Shown: positions 51,078-60,451 of the stretch, piece after piece
Layout of the letters: each line of letters starts with the position of its first letter
Position numbering within the stretch: position 1 is the stretch's first letter
Assembly (NCBI RefSeq): GCF_024746815.1
Contig: NZ_CP080525.1
Coordinates: forward strand, 3,590,501 to 3,654,500
DNA: 64,000 bases
Direction: 5' to 3'
From: Mesorhizobium sp. AR07
GTDB taxonomy: Bacteria > Pseudomonadota > Alphaproteobacteria > Rhizobiales > Rhizobiaceae
Program-made: the position numbers and the translations under genes
Notes under the pieces: model-generated
What the model saw: the letters and a program-made list of their open reading frames with translations, nothing else
What the model was told of the DNA's origin: nothing
The model's database searches: none

Positions 51078-51189
51078 GCGTCATAGGGTCGACGCCGCAT
51101 CGCTATCGGAACGACGCCGCCTTGGCGACGGCGTAATTCGTTGATTGGACTTATTTTTCTAAATTGGCGTTTGCGCATCATTATTGCGA

Positions 51190-51215
51190 ATTATTTATCA
51201 AACAATTGAAATAAT
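51190..51215. promoter_or_regulatory. AT-rich inverted repeat, operator candidate
   Basis: ATTATTT (51190-51196) and AAATAAT (51209-51215) form a perfect inverted repeat with a 12-base spacer, in a very AT-rich 90-base gap upstream of the amidohydrolase at 51277. Likely a binding site for one of the LysR proteins or for another regulator. Confidence 0.45.
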
Positions 51216-51276
51216 GAATTTGTTTAAATTAACTGCGCGTGCTTAGTTTTCCGCCATAGCAAGAAAGTGGGAACGA

Positions 51277-52587
51277 ATGGTGGGTGGTAGTCTAACTGCG
51301 TCGCTCGCAAATCTGGTCCGCGGTCAGTCCTTCGCGCTCAGTGGCGGAACCGTGATCAATTCGGACGGCTCACAAGCGGTCAGCGATATCATCGTTGGGG
51401 CGGACGGACGCTTCCTCGCCGTCGAACCGTTCCTCGATGGCACATCCTGCGGCGCCTGCGTCGATATCAGCGGCATGCTCGTTTCACCGGGCTTTGTCGA
51501 TGCGCATCAACATCTCGACAAGACCGGCGTGCTGCGCTTCACGCCCAATCCCTCCGGCACGCTACAAGGCGCCCGGGAGGCCTTCGCCAAATATGCCCGT
51601 ACCGCCGGCCCCGATGACATTCACAAGCGCGCCACGCGCACGATCGAGCGATGTCTCTCGCGCGGCACGACAGCTATCCGCAGCCATATCAACGTCGACA
51701 AGGATGCCGGCTTCCATGGCATAGCGACGCTGGCCGGCATCCGCGACGGCGCGAAGGATCGCATCACGCTCCAACTCGTCGCCTTCATGACGCCTCATCC
51801 CGGCCAGGACTTCGACTGGTTGGGCAAGAACATCGACGGCGCGGTGGCGCTCGCCGATGTCGTCGGTGGAACGCCCGCCGTTTCGGAAGACCCGCCGCGC
51901 TACCTCGACATGCTGTTCTCCGCCGCGGTGAAGGCGGGAAAACCCGTCGACCTGCATCTCGACGAGCACCTCAATGCCGGCGTGCACCTCTTGGACGCTG
52001 CCCTCGAACGGGTCGAACGCTTCGGCATGCAGGGGCGCACCGTGTTCAGTCACGTTTCCGTGCTGAGCGCTCTGCCTCGCCGGGACTTCCAGCGCATCGC
52101 CGAGCGGATTCTTGCCCTCGATGTCGGTGTCGTGACGCTGCCGGCGGCCAACCTCTACCTGCAAGGCCGCGACTGCGAGATGCTGCCGCCGCGCGGCCTG
52201 ACGCGCGTTGCCGAGTTGCACAGGGCCGGCGTCACCATCGCCACGGCCTCCGACAACATCCAGGACCCGTTCGTGCCGACCGGTTCGGGTGACATGCTGG
52301 AGATCGCGCGCTGGACGCTGCTTGCCGGGCACCTGCGCGGCGACGAGCTTGCCGCCGCCTACGGCATGATCACCACGGCCCCGGCCCGCCTGATGGGCCT
52401 TGGCAAGGATTATGGCCTCCAGGCCGGCGCCCACGCCGACTTCGTCGTCACCGACTGCATCGACACCGATACTCTGGTTGCTGGCGGACCGGATCGCGCC
52501 TTTGTCTTCTCGAAGGGACGCCTCGTCTCGGAAACGACGACCGCGCTGATGCGCGACGAAAACAGCCCGCTGAAGGAGGACGCGTAA
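51277..52587 (+). CDS. Cytosine deaminase-like amidohydrolase
   Basis: 436 residues. FVDAHQHLDKTG has the HxH metal pair followed by the DKT of the cytosine deaminase/AtzC subgroup; DLHLDEHLNAG gives the catalytic His-Glu-type region, VFSHVSVL the next His, and TIATASDNIQDPF the Asp. Members deaminate or dealkylate heterocyclic amines. In this cluster it may remove an amino group or open a ring after hydroxylation. Stands first in the rightward transporter operon, 52 bases before the binding protein. Confidence 0.88.
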   Translation: MVGGSLTASLANLVRGQSFALSGGTVINSDGSQAVSDIIVGADGRFLAVEPFLDGTSCGACVDISGMLVSPGFVDAHQHLDKTGVLRFTPNPSGTLQGAREAFAKYARTAGPDDIHKRATRTIERCLSRGTTAIRSHINVDKDAGFHGIATLAGIRDGAKDRITLQLVAFMTPHPGQDFDWLGKNIDGAVALADVVGGTPAVSEDPPRYLDMLFSAAVKAGKPVDLHLDEHLNAGVHLLDAALERVERFGMQGRTVFSHVSVLSALPRRDFQRIAERILALDVGVVTLPAANLYLQGRDCEMLPPRGLTRVAELHRAGVTIATASDNIQDPFVPTGSGDMLEIARWTLLAGHLRGDELAAAYGMITTAPARLMGLGKDYGLQAGAHADFVVTDCIDTDTLVAGGPDRAFVFSKGRLVSETTTALMRDENSPLKEDA

Positions 52588-52639
52588 CCGATCGGCGACT
52601 CCGGGGGGATTGAAACGACAATCAAATGGGAGGAATGAA

Positions 52640-53632
52640 ATGAAGAAAACTGCAATTTCACGTCGCTCGCTGCTTGCGTCCGTCCTCGGATTGGCCCTCG
52701 CCGGAATGACCTGGCAAGGCGTTGCGTATGCCGACGACTTCAAGATGGGCCTTCTCGTGCCCGGCAGCGTTTCGGAAGAGGGGTGGAACCGGATCGGCTA
52801 CAACGCACTGAAAGGCGTGGAGACCCAGCTCGGAGCCAAGATCAGCTACGTCGAGCTGCAACAGAACCCGGCCTCCTTCGAAAAAGCCTTTCGCGACTAC
52901 GCCAGCCAAGGCTACAAAATCATCCTCGGCCATGGCTTCGAATTCCAGGACGCCGCGCTCGAAGTCGCGCCCGACTACCCGGACACCTATTTCCTGATCT
53001 CATCGAGCGCCATTCATGAGGGCAACGTCATCGGTCTCAACACCGATACGAGCCAGCCCTTCTACCTGATGGGCGTCATCGCCGCGAAGATGGGCAAGAA
53101 GGCCGGGCTCGTCGGCGGCATGGAAATCCCCCCGATCCAGCAGGCCTTCGCCGGCTTCAAAAACGGCGCCAGGAGCGTCGATCCCAACTTCCCGATCAGC
53201 GAGGTCTATATCGGCAACTTCACCGATACGACGGCCACCAAGGAAGCGGCACTGAGCATGATCTCGCAGGGCGCCGATTTCGTCGTGCCGAACGCCTCGG
53301 GCGCCACCGTCGGCGGCTACCAGGCCATCGCCGAATCCGGACCGAACGTGCGCTCCTTCTCAATCTTCAGTGACTTCACCCAGGTCGCCCCAAAGAACAT
53401 TCTAGGCCTCTATGTCGCCGACTATGCGCAGGGCGTGGTTGAGGTCGTGCGCTCGATCCGCGCGGGCAACCCTCCGAAGGAAAACGTCATCTTTGGCCTG
53501 AAGGATCCAAAAGTCATCTCCTTCACCTTCCGCGACGACGGGCCGGTATCCGTGACGGCAGACATTCGCGCCGAGGTCAAGGCGATCAGCGACAAGATCG
53601 CCGCCGGCGAGATCAAGACCGACGGCCAGTGA
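52640..53632 (+). CDS. BMP-family ABC transporter substrate-binding protein
   Basis: 330 residues from ATG 52640. Signal peptide MKKTAISRRSLLASVLGLAL with twin Arg (possible Tat export). Mature part FKMGLLVPGSVSEEGWNRIG is the start of the BMP/PnrA-like lipoprotein family without a lipobox; LGHGFEFQDAALEVAPDYP and PNASGATVGGYQAIAESG follow. This family binds nucleosides and other purine-like solutes, supporting a heterocyclic substrate for the cluster. Confidence 0.9.
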   Translation: MKKTAISRRSLLASVLGLALAGMTWQGVAYADDFKMGLLVPGSVSEEGWNRIGYNALKGVETQLGAKISYVELQQNPASFEKAFRDYASQGYKIILGHGFEFQDAALEVAPDYPDTYFLISSSAIHEGNVIGLNTDTSQPFYLMGVIAAKMGKKAGLVGGMEIPPIQQAFAGFKNGARSVDPNFPISEVYIGNFTDTTATKEAALSMISQGADFVVPNASGATVGGYQAIAESGPNVRSFSIFSDFTQVAPKNILGLYVADYAQGVVEVVRSIRAGNPPKENVIFGLKDPKVISFTFRDDGPVSVTADIRAEVKAISDKIAAGEIKTDGQ

Positions 53633-53706
53633 CCGGCGTGCGCCGCGGCCGGATGAGCCAGCCGCAGCGCACCAATCCGCGCAACTCCAGTATCCGGACC
53701 GACCCC

Positions 53707-54801
53707 ATGGAACAGGTAAACCAGGGAGTGCGTGAGAACGTATATCCCCAAGCCGCCCAACCCCTCTATCGGACGTTGTCGCAAATCGCGATCAGCGCCG
53801 TTATCCCCATCGCGGCGGTCCTCGTCGCCCTTGCCTTCGGCGCCGCTCTCCTGTGGCTCAACGGCTTCAACGGAAGTGACATAGTCACCGTGATGGTCTT
53901 CGGCTCGTTCCAGGACATGCGCTCGGTCGGCGAAATCCTCTTGAAGGCGACCCCTCTCATCCTGATCGGCGCCGGACTCTGCGTCGCCTTCCGGTGCAGC
54001 ATCTGGAACATCGGCGCGGAGGGGCAGTTCTACATCGGAGCGATTGCCGCCACCCTAGTCGGCACCAGAATCGACGGGCTTTCCGTCTGGGTCCATGCAC
54101 CGCTTGTCATGCTGGCCGGGGCGCTTGCGGGCGCCGTCTGGGCGGGCATTGCCGGCTATCTAAAGGTGCGTTTCCAAGCTAGTGAGATCGTCACAACGAT
54201 CATGCTTAACTACATCGCCATCATCATGACGAGCTATCTCGTCACCGGTCCGATGCGCGATGCCAGCGCCGCCTATCCGCAATCGGCCCGGCTCGTGCAC
54301 GAGGCCTGGACGCCCCGCATCGTCTCGGACATGCGCCTCCATATCGGCATTCTCATCGCTCTGGGGCTAGCGGTCGCACTCTATATCTTCCTGCAAAGGA
54401 GCAGCCGGGGCTTTGCTCTGCGCGTTGTCGGTCTCAACCCGCATGGGGCGCGCTATGCGGGCATGGACGTGCGCCGCAACGTAATGATCGCCATCTGTAT
54501 CAGCGGCGCGATGGCGGGGCTTGCCGGCGCCTTCGAGGTGGCGGGCGTCACGCACCGGCTCTACCAGAACATTTCGCCCGGCTATGGCTTCGAGGGCATC
54601 GCGGTCGCGTTGCTCGCCAACAACAATCCGCTGGCGGCGATCCTGTCGGGCGGGCTGTTCGCGACGCTTCGATCCGGTTCGGAAGTCCTGCAGATCACAT
54701 CACAGGTGCCGCAGGTCCTCGTGCTCGTCATCCAGGGCATCGTCATCCTCTCGGTCGTCGCCTTCGCCAAGTTCCGCGAAGTCCTCAGGATGGTGGCTTG
54801 A
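53707..54801 (+). CDS. ABC transporter permease 1 (BMP/nucleoside type)
   Basis: 364 residues from ATG 53707; ATG 53653 and GTG 53629 are alternatives. About nine membrane helices; RCSIWNIGAEGQFYIGAIAA, SEIVTTIMLNYIAIIMTSYL and FALRVVGLNPHGARYAGMD are family signatures (RbsC/YufP-like, BPD_transp_2). Partner of the permease at 54881. Confidence 0.88.
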   Translation: MEQVNQGVRENVYPQAAQPLYRTLSQIAISAVIPIAAVLVALAFGAALLWLNGFNGSDIVTVMVFGSFQDMRSVGEILLKATPLILIGAGLCVAFRCSIWNIGAEGQFYIGAIAATLVGTRIDGLSVWVHAPLVMLAGALAGAVWAGIAGYLKVRFQASEIVTTIMLNYIAIIMTSYLVTGPMRDASAAYPQSARLVHEAWTPRIVSDMRLHIGILIALGLAVALYIFLQRSSRGFALRVVGLNPHGARYAGMDVRRNVMIAICISGAMAGLAGAFEVAGVTHRLYQNISPGYGFEGIAVALLANNNPLAAILSGGLFATLRSGSEVLQITSQVPQVLVLVIQGIVILSVVAFAKFREVLRMVA

Positions 54802-54880
54802 AGGAATGGAACCTCTCGCAAAGCACCAGAGCCTTTGCGTGAAAACAGTAATTTAGACGACCTCCCGAAGGGGCTGTTCA

Positions 54881-55813
54881 ATGGACGACATGATGTCTCT
54901 CGCCTTCCTCGCGACGCTGATGGGTGCCGCTTGGCGGCTCGCCACGCCGCTGATCTTCACCTCGATCGGCGAAGTCTTTTCCGAACGAGCGGGCGTGCTC
55001 AACATCGGGTTGGAAGGAACGATGCTCGTCGGCGCTTTCTGCGGCTTCGCTACGGCGTTTGCGACGGGAAGCATCCCGCTCGGGCTTCTTGCCGGGATCG
55101 GCGGCGGCATGCTGTTCGGGCTGGTCTTCGCCTTCTTCACCATCACAATCAAGGCAGACCAGATCGTCGTCGGTGCGGCTCTCAACCTGCTCGGACTGGG
55201 CCTCACGGCCTTCCTGTTTCGCACCTATTACGTCTCGACCGGCAAGGGCATCGAGATCGCCCAGCCGGTCCATATTCCCTGGCTCAGCGACTTGCCCTTC
55301 CTCGGCGAGGCTTTCTTCCGCCAGAACCTCATCGTCTACAGCACCATCCTCGTCGCCATCCTTGCCACGCTCGTGCTCTACCACACCTCCTTCGGGCTGA
55401 CGCTGCGCGCGGTCGGCGAACATCCAAAAGCCGTTGACGTCGCCGGCCGCAACGTCGCCGCCTATCGCTACGCGGCGGTCATGGTTGGCACGGGGCTTAC
55501 GGGGCTCGGCGGCGCGTTCCTGACTCTCGGCCATTCCAACCAGTTCGTCGAGGGCATCACGTCGGGGCGTGGCTTCATCGCGCTTGCCGTGGTCGTCTTC
55601 GCAAGGTGGTCGCCCGCCGGGGCCTTTTTCGTCTCGCTGCTCTTCGGCCTCTTCTATGCCTTGCAGTTGATGCTCCAGGCGCAGGCGTCTGTCGTCGTAC
55701 CCTATCAGGTCCTGCAAGCACTTCCCTACATCATGACGATCATCACGCTCGTCGTGGTCCGCGGCAAAGGTGCAGCGCCGAGCAAGCTCGGCCAGCCTTA
55801 CGATATGAGGTAA
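54881..55813 (+). CDS. ABC transporter permease 2 (BMP/nucleoside type)
   Basis: 310 residues. Eight to nine membrane helices; SERAGVLNIGLEGTMLVGAF, FGLTLRAVGEHPKAVDVAGR and NQFVEGITSGRGFIALAVV identify the YufQ-like permease. The following ATPase gene begins four bases after its stop. Confidence 0.9.
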   Translation: MDDMMSLAFLATLMGAAWRLATPLIFTSIGEVFSERAGVLNIGLEGTMLVGAFCGFATAFATGSIPLGLLAGIGGGMLFGLVFAFFTITIKADQIVVGAALNLLGLGLTAFLFRTYYVSTGKGIEIAQPVHIPWLSDLPFLGEAFFRQNLIVYSTILVAILATLVLYHTSFGLTLRAVGEHPKAVDVAGRNVAAYRYAAVMVGTGLTGLGGAFLTLGHSNQFVEGITSGRGFIALAVVVFARWSPAGAFFVSLLFGLFYALQLMLQAQASVVVPYQVLQALPYIMTIITLVVVRGKGAAPSKLGQPYDMR

Positions 55814-55817
55814 GGAT

Positions 55818-57362
55818 ATGTCCCCAAAACCCTTCCTGCGGATTGAAAATATCCGCAAGCGCTTCGGCCCCATCATCGCCAGCGACGGCGTGACACTGGA
55901 AATCGACGAGGGCGAGATTCATTCGCTGCTCGGCGAGAACGGCGCAGGCAAGAGCGTGCTTATGAACATGATCTGCGGCATGGTGCGGCCCGACGAGGGC
56001 GAAATCGTCTACAAGGGCCAGTCCGTGCGCTTCAACAGCCCGCGCGAGGCGATCCGCCAGCGCATCGGCATGGTGCACCAGCATTTCATGCTCGTGCCAA
56101 ACCTCACCGTTGCGGAAAACTATATTCTCGGCCGGGGGACGGCCCTAAGGGTCATCAACGACATGGACGAGGTTCATGCGAAGATTCGCGAGCTTAGCGA
56201 CCGCTATGCCCTCGACGTGCGGCCCGACGCAGTTGTTGAAGATCTCTCCGTCGGCGAGCAACAGCGTGTCGAAATCCTGAAAACCCTGTTCCATGGCATC
56301 GACCTCTTGATCCTTGACGAGCCGACGGCCGTGTTGACACCGCAGGAAACCGACCGATTGCTCGCCCTCATGAGCGACCTCGTTTCCGATGGAAAGACGG
56401 TTGTCTTCATTTCGCACAAGCTCGACGAGGTGATGCGCGTCAGCAACCGCATCAGTGTCATGCGCGACGGGCGGGTGGTGCACACCGTTAAGGCCGCCGA
56501 CACGGATGCGCGGGAGCTTGCCCGCATGATGGTGGGTCGCGACGTCGGCATGGAGCTGCCCCGCAGCACCGCCGCTCCCGGCCCGATCGTGCTGTCGGTC
56601 GAAAACCTCACCTGTCGCAGCGAAACCGGGCTTCCGGCCGTGCGCGGCGTCAGCCTCGATGTTCGGGCCGGCGAGATCGTCGGCATCGCTGGCGTTTCGG
56701 GCAACGGCCAGACCGAATTGTCGCTGGCGCTGTCCGGCCTCCTGCCGGTCGAATCCGGCCGCGTCGTGCTCAACGGCAAGGACATCATCGGCCTCGACCC
56801 CGCCCGCATCAATGCCAGCGGCTTTTCCCACATCCCGGAAGATCGGCACAAGCACGGGATCGTGCTCTCGCTCTCGCTCGGCGAGAACACCATCCTCCAG
56901 CGCTACGACCAGCCGCCCTTTGCCACCCGCGGCATGCTGAACCGACGCGCGATCGGCGCGCATACCCGCGATCTCATAAGGCGTTTTGGCATCAAATCCC
57001 GCGACGAAGACCAGCCGATCGGTGACCTTTCCGGCGGCAACCAGCAGAAGCTGGTGGTGGCGCGGGAGCTGGCGCGCAATCCGGATTTCATCCTCGTCAA
57101 CCAGCTTACCCGTGGCATCGATATCGGCGCGACGGAATTTGTCATGGAGGAGATGCTGAAGCAGCGCGACAGCGGTCGAGCCATCCTGCTGATCTCGACA
57201 GAACTCGAAGAACTCTTTGCGATCTGCGACCGGATCCTGGTGATGTGCCACGGCGAAATCCTCGGCGAACTGCCACCAGACCGTACCCGGCTCGACGAAC
57301 TGGGGCTGCTCATGGCGGGTAAAATGGCGAATCCGATAGGGCGCCAGGAGCATGCGGGCTAG
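55818..57362 (+). CDS. ABC transporter ATPase, two nucleotide-binding domains
   Basis: 514 residues. First domain: Walker A LGENGAGKSVLMN, signature LSVGEQQRVEILK, Walker B LLILDEPTAVLTP. Second domain: degenerate Walker A VSGNGQTELSLAL, signature LSGGNQQKLVVARELA, and ILVNQLTRGIDIGA where the Walker B Asp is Asn. One functional and one degenerate site are common in sugar/nucleoside importers of this type. It powers the importer formed with the three preceding genes. Confidence 0.92.
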   Translation: MSPKPFLRIENIRKRFGPIIASDGVTLEIDEGEIHSLLGENGAGKSVLMNMICGMVRPDEGEIVYKGQSVRFNSPREAIRQRIGMVHQHFMLVPNLTVAENYILGRGTALRVINDMDEVHAKIRELSDRYALDVRPDAVVEDLSVGEQQRVEILKTLFHGIDLLILDEPTAVLTPQETDRLLALMSDLVSDGKTVVFISHKLDEVMRVSNRISVMRDGRVVHTVKAADTDARELARMMVGRDVGMELPRSTAAPGPIVLSVENLTCRSETGLPAVRGVSLDVRAGEIVGIAGVSGNGQTELSLALSGLLPVESGRVVLNGKDIIGLDPARINASGFSHIPEDRHKHGIVLSLSLGENTILQRYDQPPFATRGMLNRRAIGAHTRDLIRRFGIKSRDEDQPIGDLSGGNQQKLVVARELARNPDFILVNQLTRGIDIGATEFVMEEMLKQRDSGRAILLISTELEELFAICDRILVMCHGEILGELPPDRTRLDELGLLMAGKMANPIGRQEHAG

Positions 57363-57434
57363 ACAGGAGCGCTGGCGCCAGCGTTTGATGTCATCTGCAT
57401 TACTGGCACGTTCGAGGAAAGGGGCAGTTCGCCT

Positions 57435-58349
57435 ATGAACATAAACCTGCGGCAACTGCGGGCATTCATCGCAGTCGCCGAGCTCGGTCAATTCAACCTC
57501 GCCGCAAGAAGCCTCCATCTCACGCAGTCAGCGGTCAGCATCCTAATCCGGGATCTGGAATCGGAAATCGGCGTGCGCCTTTTCGACCGCCACACGCGGA
57601 TGGTGTCGCTGACGCTCGTCGGGCAGGAGTTCCTGCCGCAGGCCAACAAGATATTGAAGGACCTGGAACTTGCGGTCGGCAACGTCAGGGACAATGCATC
57701 GCTCAAGCGCGGTCAAGTGACCATCGCCGCCGCGATCGTGCTGGCGGCAACGATTGTGCCGCCAATCATCGGGCGGTTCCTGCGCATGTATCCCGAAATC
57801 TCCGTGAACATCCGCGACATGCCAGAAGAGGCGATCAGCCCGGCGCTCAAGCGCAACGAGGTGGATATCGCGGTCGGCACGTTGTCTGAAGAGGACCCTG
57901 AAATCACCGCCACGCCCCTGCTGCGCGACAAGCTGATGTTCGTCTGCCGCGAGGATCATCGATTCGCCAAGCGAAAATCCGTGCGCTGGGTGGAGCTAAA
58001 GGGCGAAATCCTCATCACGCTTGCCGCAGCCAACCCGCTGCGGAACATTGTCGAGCACAACCTCATCCGCGTCGTGCCGAGTTTACGGCCGAAATACGAA
58101 GTGCGCTTCTCGACCACTGCCATTAGCATGATCGCCGCAGGCATGGGCGTCGCCGTGCTGCCTGAAAATTCGAGCCAACTCGCCTCGGCCGTGCGGGTGA
58201 CGACCGTCGATCTCGTCGAACCGCGCGTCATGCGCGACGTCTCGCTACTGCAGCGCCGCCAGCATAGCCTTTCGCCCGCCGCTGAGCATCTAAAGGGCGT
58301 GTTCGTCGCATGGGCCGCCGATCGAACCGGGTTCTCTGCCCTCGACTGA
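57435..58349 (+). CDS. LysR-family regulator 2
   Basis: 304 residues. MNINLRQLRAFIAVAELGQF and helix-turn-helix LHLTQSAVSILIRDLESEIG, then RLFDRHTRMVSLTL and the effector domain. It is similar to LysR 1 in the first 60 residues and follows the ATPase in the same direction, with GGAAAGGGGC before the start. A second regulator for the cluster, perhaps for the importer genes. Confidence 0.9.
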   Translation: MNINLRQLRAFIAVAELGQFNLAARSLHLTQSAVSILIRDLESEIGVRLFDRHTRMVSLTLVGQEFLPQANKILKDLELAVGNVRDNASLKRGQVTIAAAIVLAATIVPPIIGRFLRMYPEISVNIRDMPEEAISPALKRNEVDIAVGTLSEEDPEITATPLLRDKLMFVCREDHRFAKRKSVRWVELKGEILITLAAANPLRNIVEHNLIRVVPSLRPKYEVRFSTTAISMIAAGMGVAVLPENSSQLASAVRVTTVDLVEPRVMRDVSLLQRRQHSLSPAAEHLKGVFVAWAADRTGFSALD

Positions 58350-58379
58350 AAGGGTGTTTCGACGTTCACCAATGGCGGC

Positions 58380-58735
58380 TGAACCTTTGGCAAGCACCAC
58401 CGATTGCGGTTGCCACGGTTTTTGGGCAGGTCGGCGAAGGTCATGCCGTTGTCGGTGAGCACGGCGTGGCTCTTGCAAGGAAAGGCTGCAATCACATTTC
58501 TGAGGAAGACCGTGCTTTCCATCTTGCTGGCGCAGTTATGGAAGTCAACTTCGAACGCCGTCGATCGCCAGGAACATGACCAGCTTGCCTTCGGCATGCG
58601 GCCCGGCGGGGGCGGCGCCGGCGCACGTTGGTAAGGCGAAGGGTTTCAGCGCGATCAAGTTCAAGTTTGCGTAGTCGATGTGCTTGTAGCGCTTGACGAC
58701 GTAGGGCAATGGCGAATTCGTATTTCTCGGCTTCG
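58380..58735 (-). pseudogene. IS481-type transposase fragment
   Basis: Minus strand reads KHIDYANLNLIALKPFALP, then KLVMFLAIDGVRS, and in another frame AFEVDFHNCASKMESTVF, RNVIAAFPCKSHAVLTDNG with the catalytic Asp, then DLPKNRGNR. These are pieces of the integrase-core (rve) domain of IS481-like transposases; ends and N terminus are gone. Confidence 0.65.
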
Positions 58736-58743
58736 TCGATCCC

Positions 58744-58819
58744 TGGGAACCCAACAGGATTCGGCCCTGTGGCCTTGGCTTTCGGAGGGTGACGCTCTAT
58801 CTAGCTGAGCTACGGGCGC
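58744..58819 (-). pseudogene. Decayed tRNA-Arg(CCG)
   Basis: Reverse strand from 58819: GCGCCCGTAGCTCAGCTAGA is a perfect tRNA 5' half (acceptor and D arm), then CTCCGAA anticodon loop (CCG) with a broken anticodon stem, an intact T arm (ACAGG/CCTGT) and an end TGGGTTCCCA that no longer pairs fully with the acceptor. Not expected to fold normally. Confidence 0.65.
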
Positions 58820-58977
58820 ATTTTTCTGCCGTAGTGTTCGTGCGGAATTTCCGCAACCGTAAGGGCCGGAACAGAGCTCTTAACTAATTGATATTACAAG
58901 ATATTTCACCCTAAGTTCGCCACTTGTCTGCTTGACACGAGCCTTCTGAGGGCAAGTGTTCCGTTTCGTTGAAGCCG

Positions 58978-60294
58978 CTAATCCTTGCCGCTCATCAGAT
59001 CAAAAAGCAGACGCCTGCTTGGAATTGCACGCCATGCACAAGCGCGAGACTTCGATTCCTTCTGTCGCGACCGACCCGCATCGAGCATCCGACGTGAGAT
59101 GGCCTCTTGCTGCTCGCGCAGGTGATCGCTCAGCAGCTTGTTGCGTGTGATGTAGCCAGCATTAACGCCTGGGATCGAGTGGTTCATCAGAAGGTGAACA
59201 TCAAGCTCCGCAACACCCGCGGCCTGGGCGATTGTACGGAAAGTCTGCCGCAGATCATTCCCCCATTTCGACAGATCGCTGCGCTTCTCTTTGTGTTCAA
59301 TGATGTGACCGCTTTCGCTCTCGGCTGGGAATAGCCATTCACGCGATTGCTCACCATAGAGAGCCCGACCAATGCGCATCACTCGAACCAGACAGCGGAT
59401 CATGGCGTTCGAAAGCGGTATGTCGAAGGCCTTGACCTCACCACCCTTCGGCCTGGGTATGTGCAGGACACGCGCGCGAAAGTCGACATGCTCGACCCGC
59501 GCCGTCCTGATCGCTTCAGGGCGATGACCTGAGAGCAACATGAACAGATGCAATTCGCGCCGAATAGGATTCTTCAATGCCGCGAGTTGGGTGAACCATG
59601 CCTCGAGATCCGAAAGCCCCAGCGCGGTGTTGCGCCGATGCTCGGCATTCCAGTCTATGGCTGAGACGGGGTTGTCCGCAGGGAGCGTGCGGGCGGCCTT
59701 GCGAGCATGGTTGTAGACGGCGCGCAGCGTTCGCATGCACCCGTTGGCGATGTAGGCGCCATTCTCCTTGGTGAGTTTCTCGTGCCGCGCGGTCACGAGG
59801 GAAGGATCATTGCCTCGCTTGGAAAGCGGATCATCAAGCCAGTCGGCCAACAGCCGCTCGACGTGATCGCGATAGTTGTTGATCGTTCCATCGCTTCGGC
59901 CTTTGTTTTTCATATGCCCGTCACGATAGCGTTCCCAGGCAATGCGCAGCGTGGGGTTCGCAATCGATGGCAAATCAACCTCGGCAGTATTGCCGTCCGG
60001 CTTGCGAGGCGACGTGCGAGGATCAACGCCGCTGGCGATCTTGCCGAGAATGTCCTTCGCCTTCGCCCGCGCCGCGCGGGTCGTCAGTTCTCCAACTTCG
60101 GCAACCTTCATCCGGACGGAAAGCCGCTGGCCTGCTTTCTTCCGCTCACCCTGGACAACGAATGTCTTTTGCCGTTTGCCCACAAGCACCATGAAACCCG
60201 GCAGATCGGTATCTCGAGCAAAATATTGGCCCGAAGACGCCGGCTGGAGGCTTGCAATGGCGCGGTCTGTGAGGGAGAGACGAAGGTCTGTCAT
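58978..60294 (-). CDS. Tyrosine-recombinase integrase
   Basis: 438 residues from ATG 60294. N-terminal Arm/DUF4102-type region (LSLTDRAIASLQPASSGQ, FMVLVGKRQKTFVV), SAM-like core-binding domain, then catalytic domain: LSGHRPEAIRTARV (Arg I), DLRQTFRTIAQAAG (H/R-box with Arg), MNHSIPGVNAGYI (His and Tyr). Complete. It lies at the right boundary of the island, transcribed away from the tRNA fragment at 60452-60508, the usual arrangement for an integrase next to its attachment site. Confidence 0.88.
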   Translation of the reverse strand: MTDLRLSLTDRAIASLQPASSGQYFARDTDLPGFMVLVGKRQKTFVVQGERKKAGQRLSVRMKVAEVGELTTRAARAKAKDILGKIASGVDPRTSPRKPDGNTAEVDLPSIANPTLRIAWERYRDGHMKNKGRSDGTINNYRDHVERLLADWLDDPLSKRGNDPSLVTARHEKLTKENGAYIANGCMRTLRAVYNHARKAARTLPADNPVSAIDWNAEHRRNTALGLSDLEAWFTQLAALKNPIRRELHLFMLLSGHRPEAIRTARVEHVDFRARVLHIPRPKGGEVKAFDIPLSNAMIRCLVRVMRIGRALYGEQSREWLFPAESESGHIIEHKEKRSDLSKWGNDLRQTFRTIAQAAGVAELDVHLLMNHSIPGVNAGYITRNKLLSDHLREQQEAISRRMLDAGRSRQKESKSRACAWRAIPSRRLLFDLMSGKD

Positions 60295-60451
60295 GACAAT
60301 TAGTACGGCATTAGTACGGCGATTGCATCGGGTTTGATTTGTCGGTTTGCCTACGCTATCATAGTCGCGCAGTACGAAAATAGCAACAACTTGAATACGT
60401 TAGAACCGACGCAATCGTACAACGACGGGCATTGGGAAACAACAGGAAAGG
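60295..60451. other. Integrase leader, probable island end
   Basis: AT-richer than its neighbours, no frame. It separates the integrase start from the tRNA fragment. Confidence 0.4.

Noticed and set aside
56145..57518. 457-codon open frame on the minus strand
   Set aside because: Antisense to the ABC ATPase.
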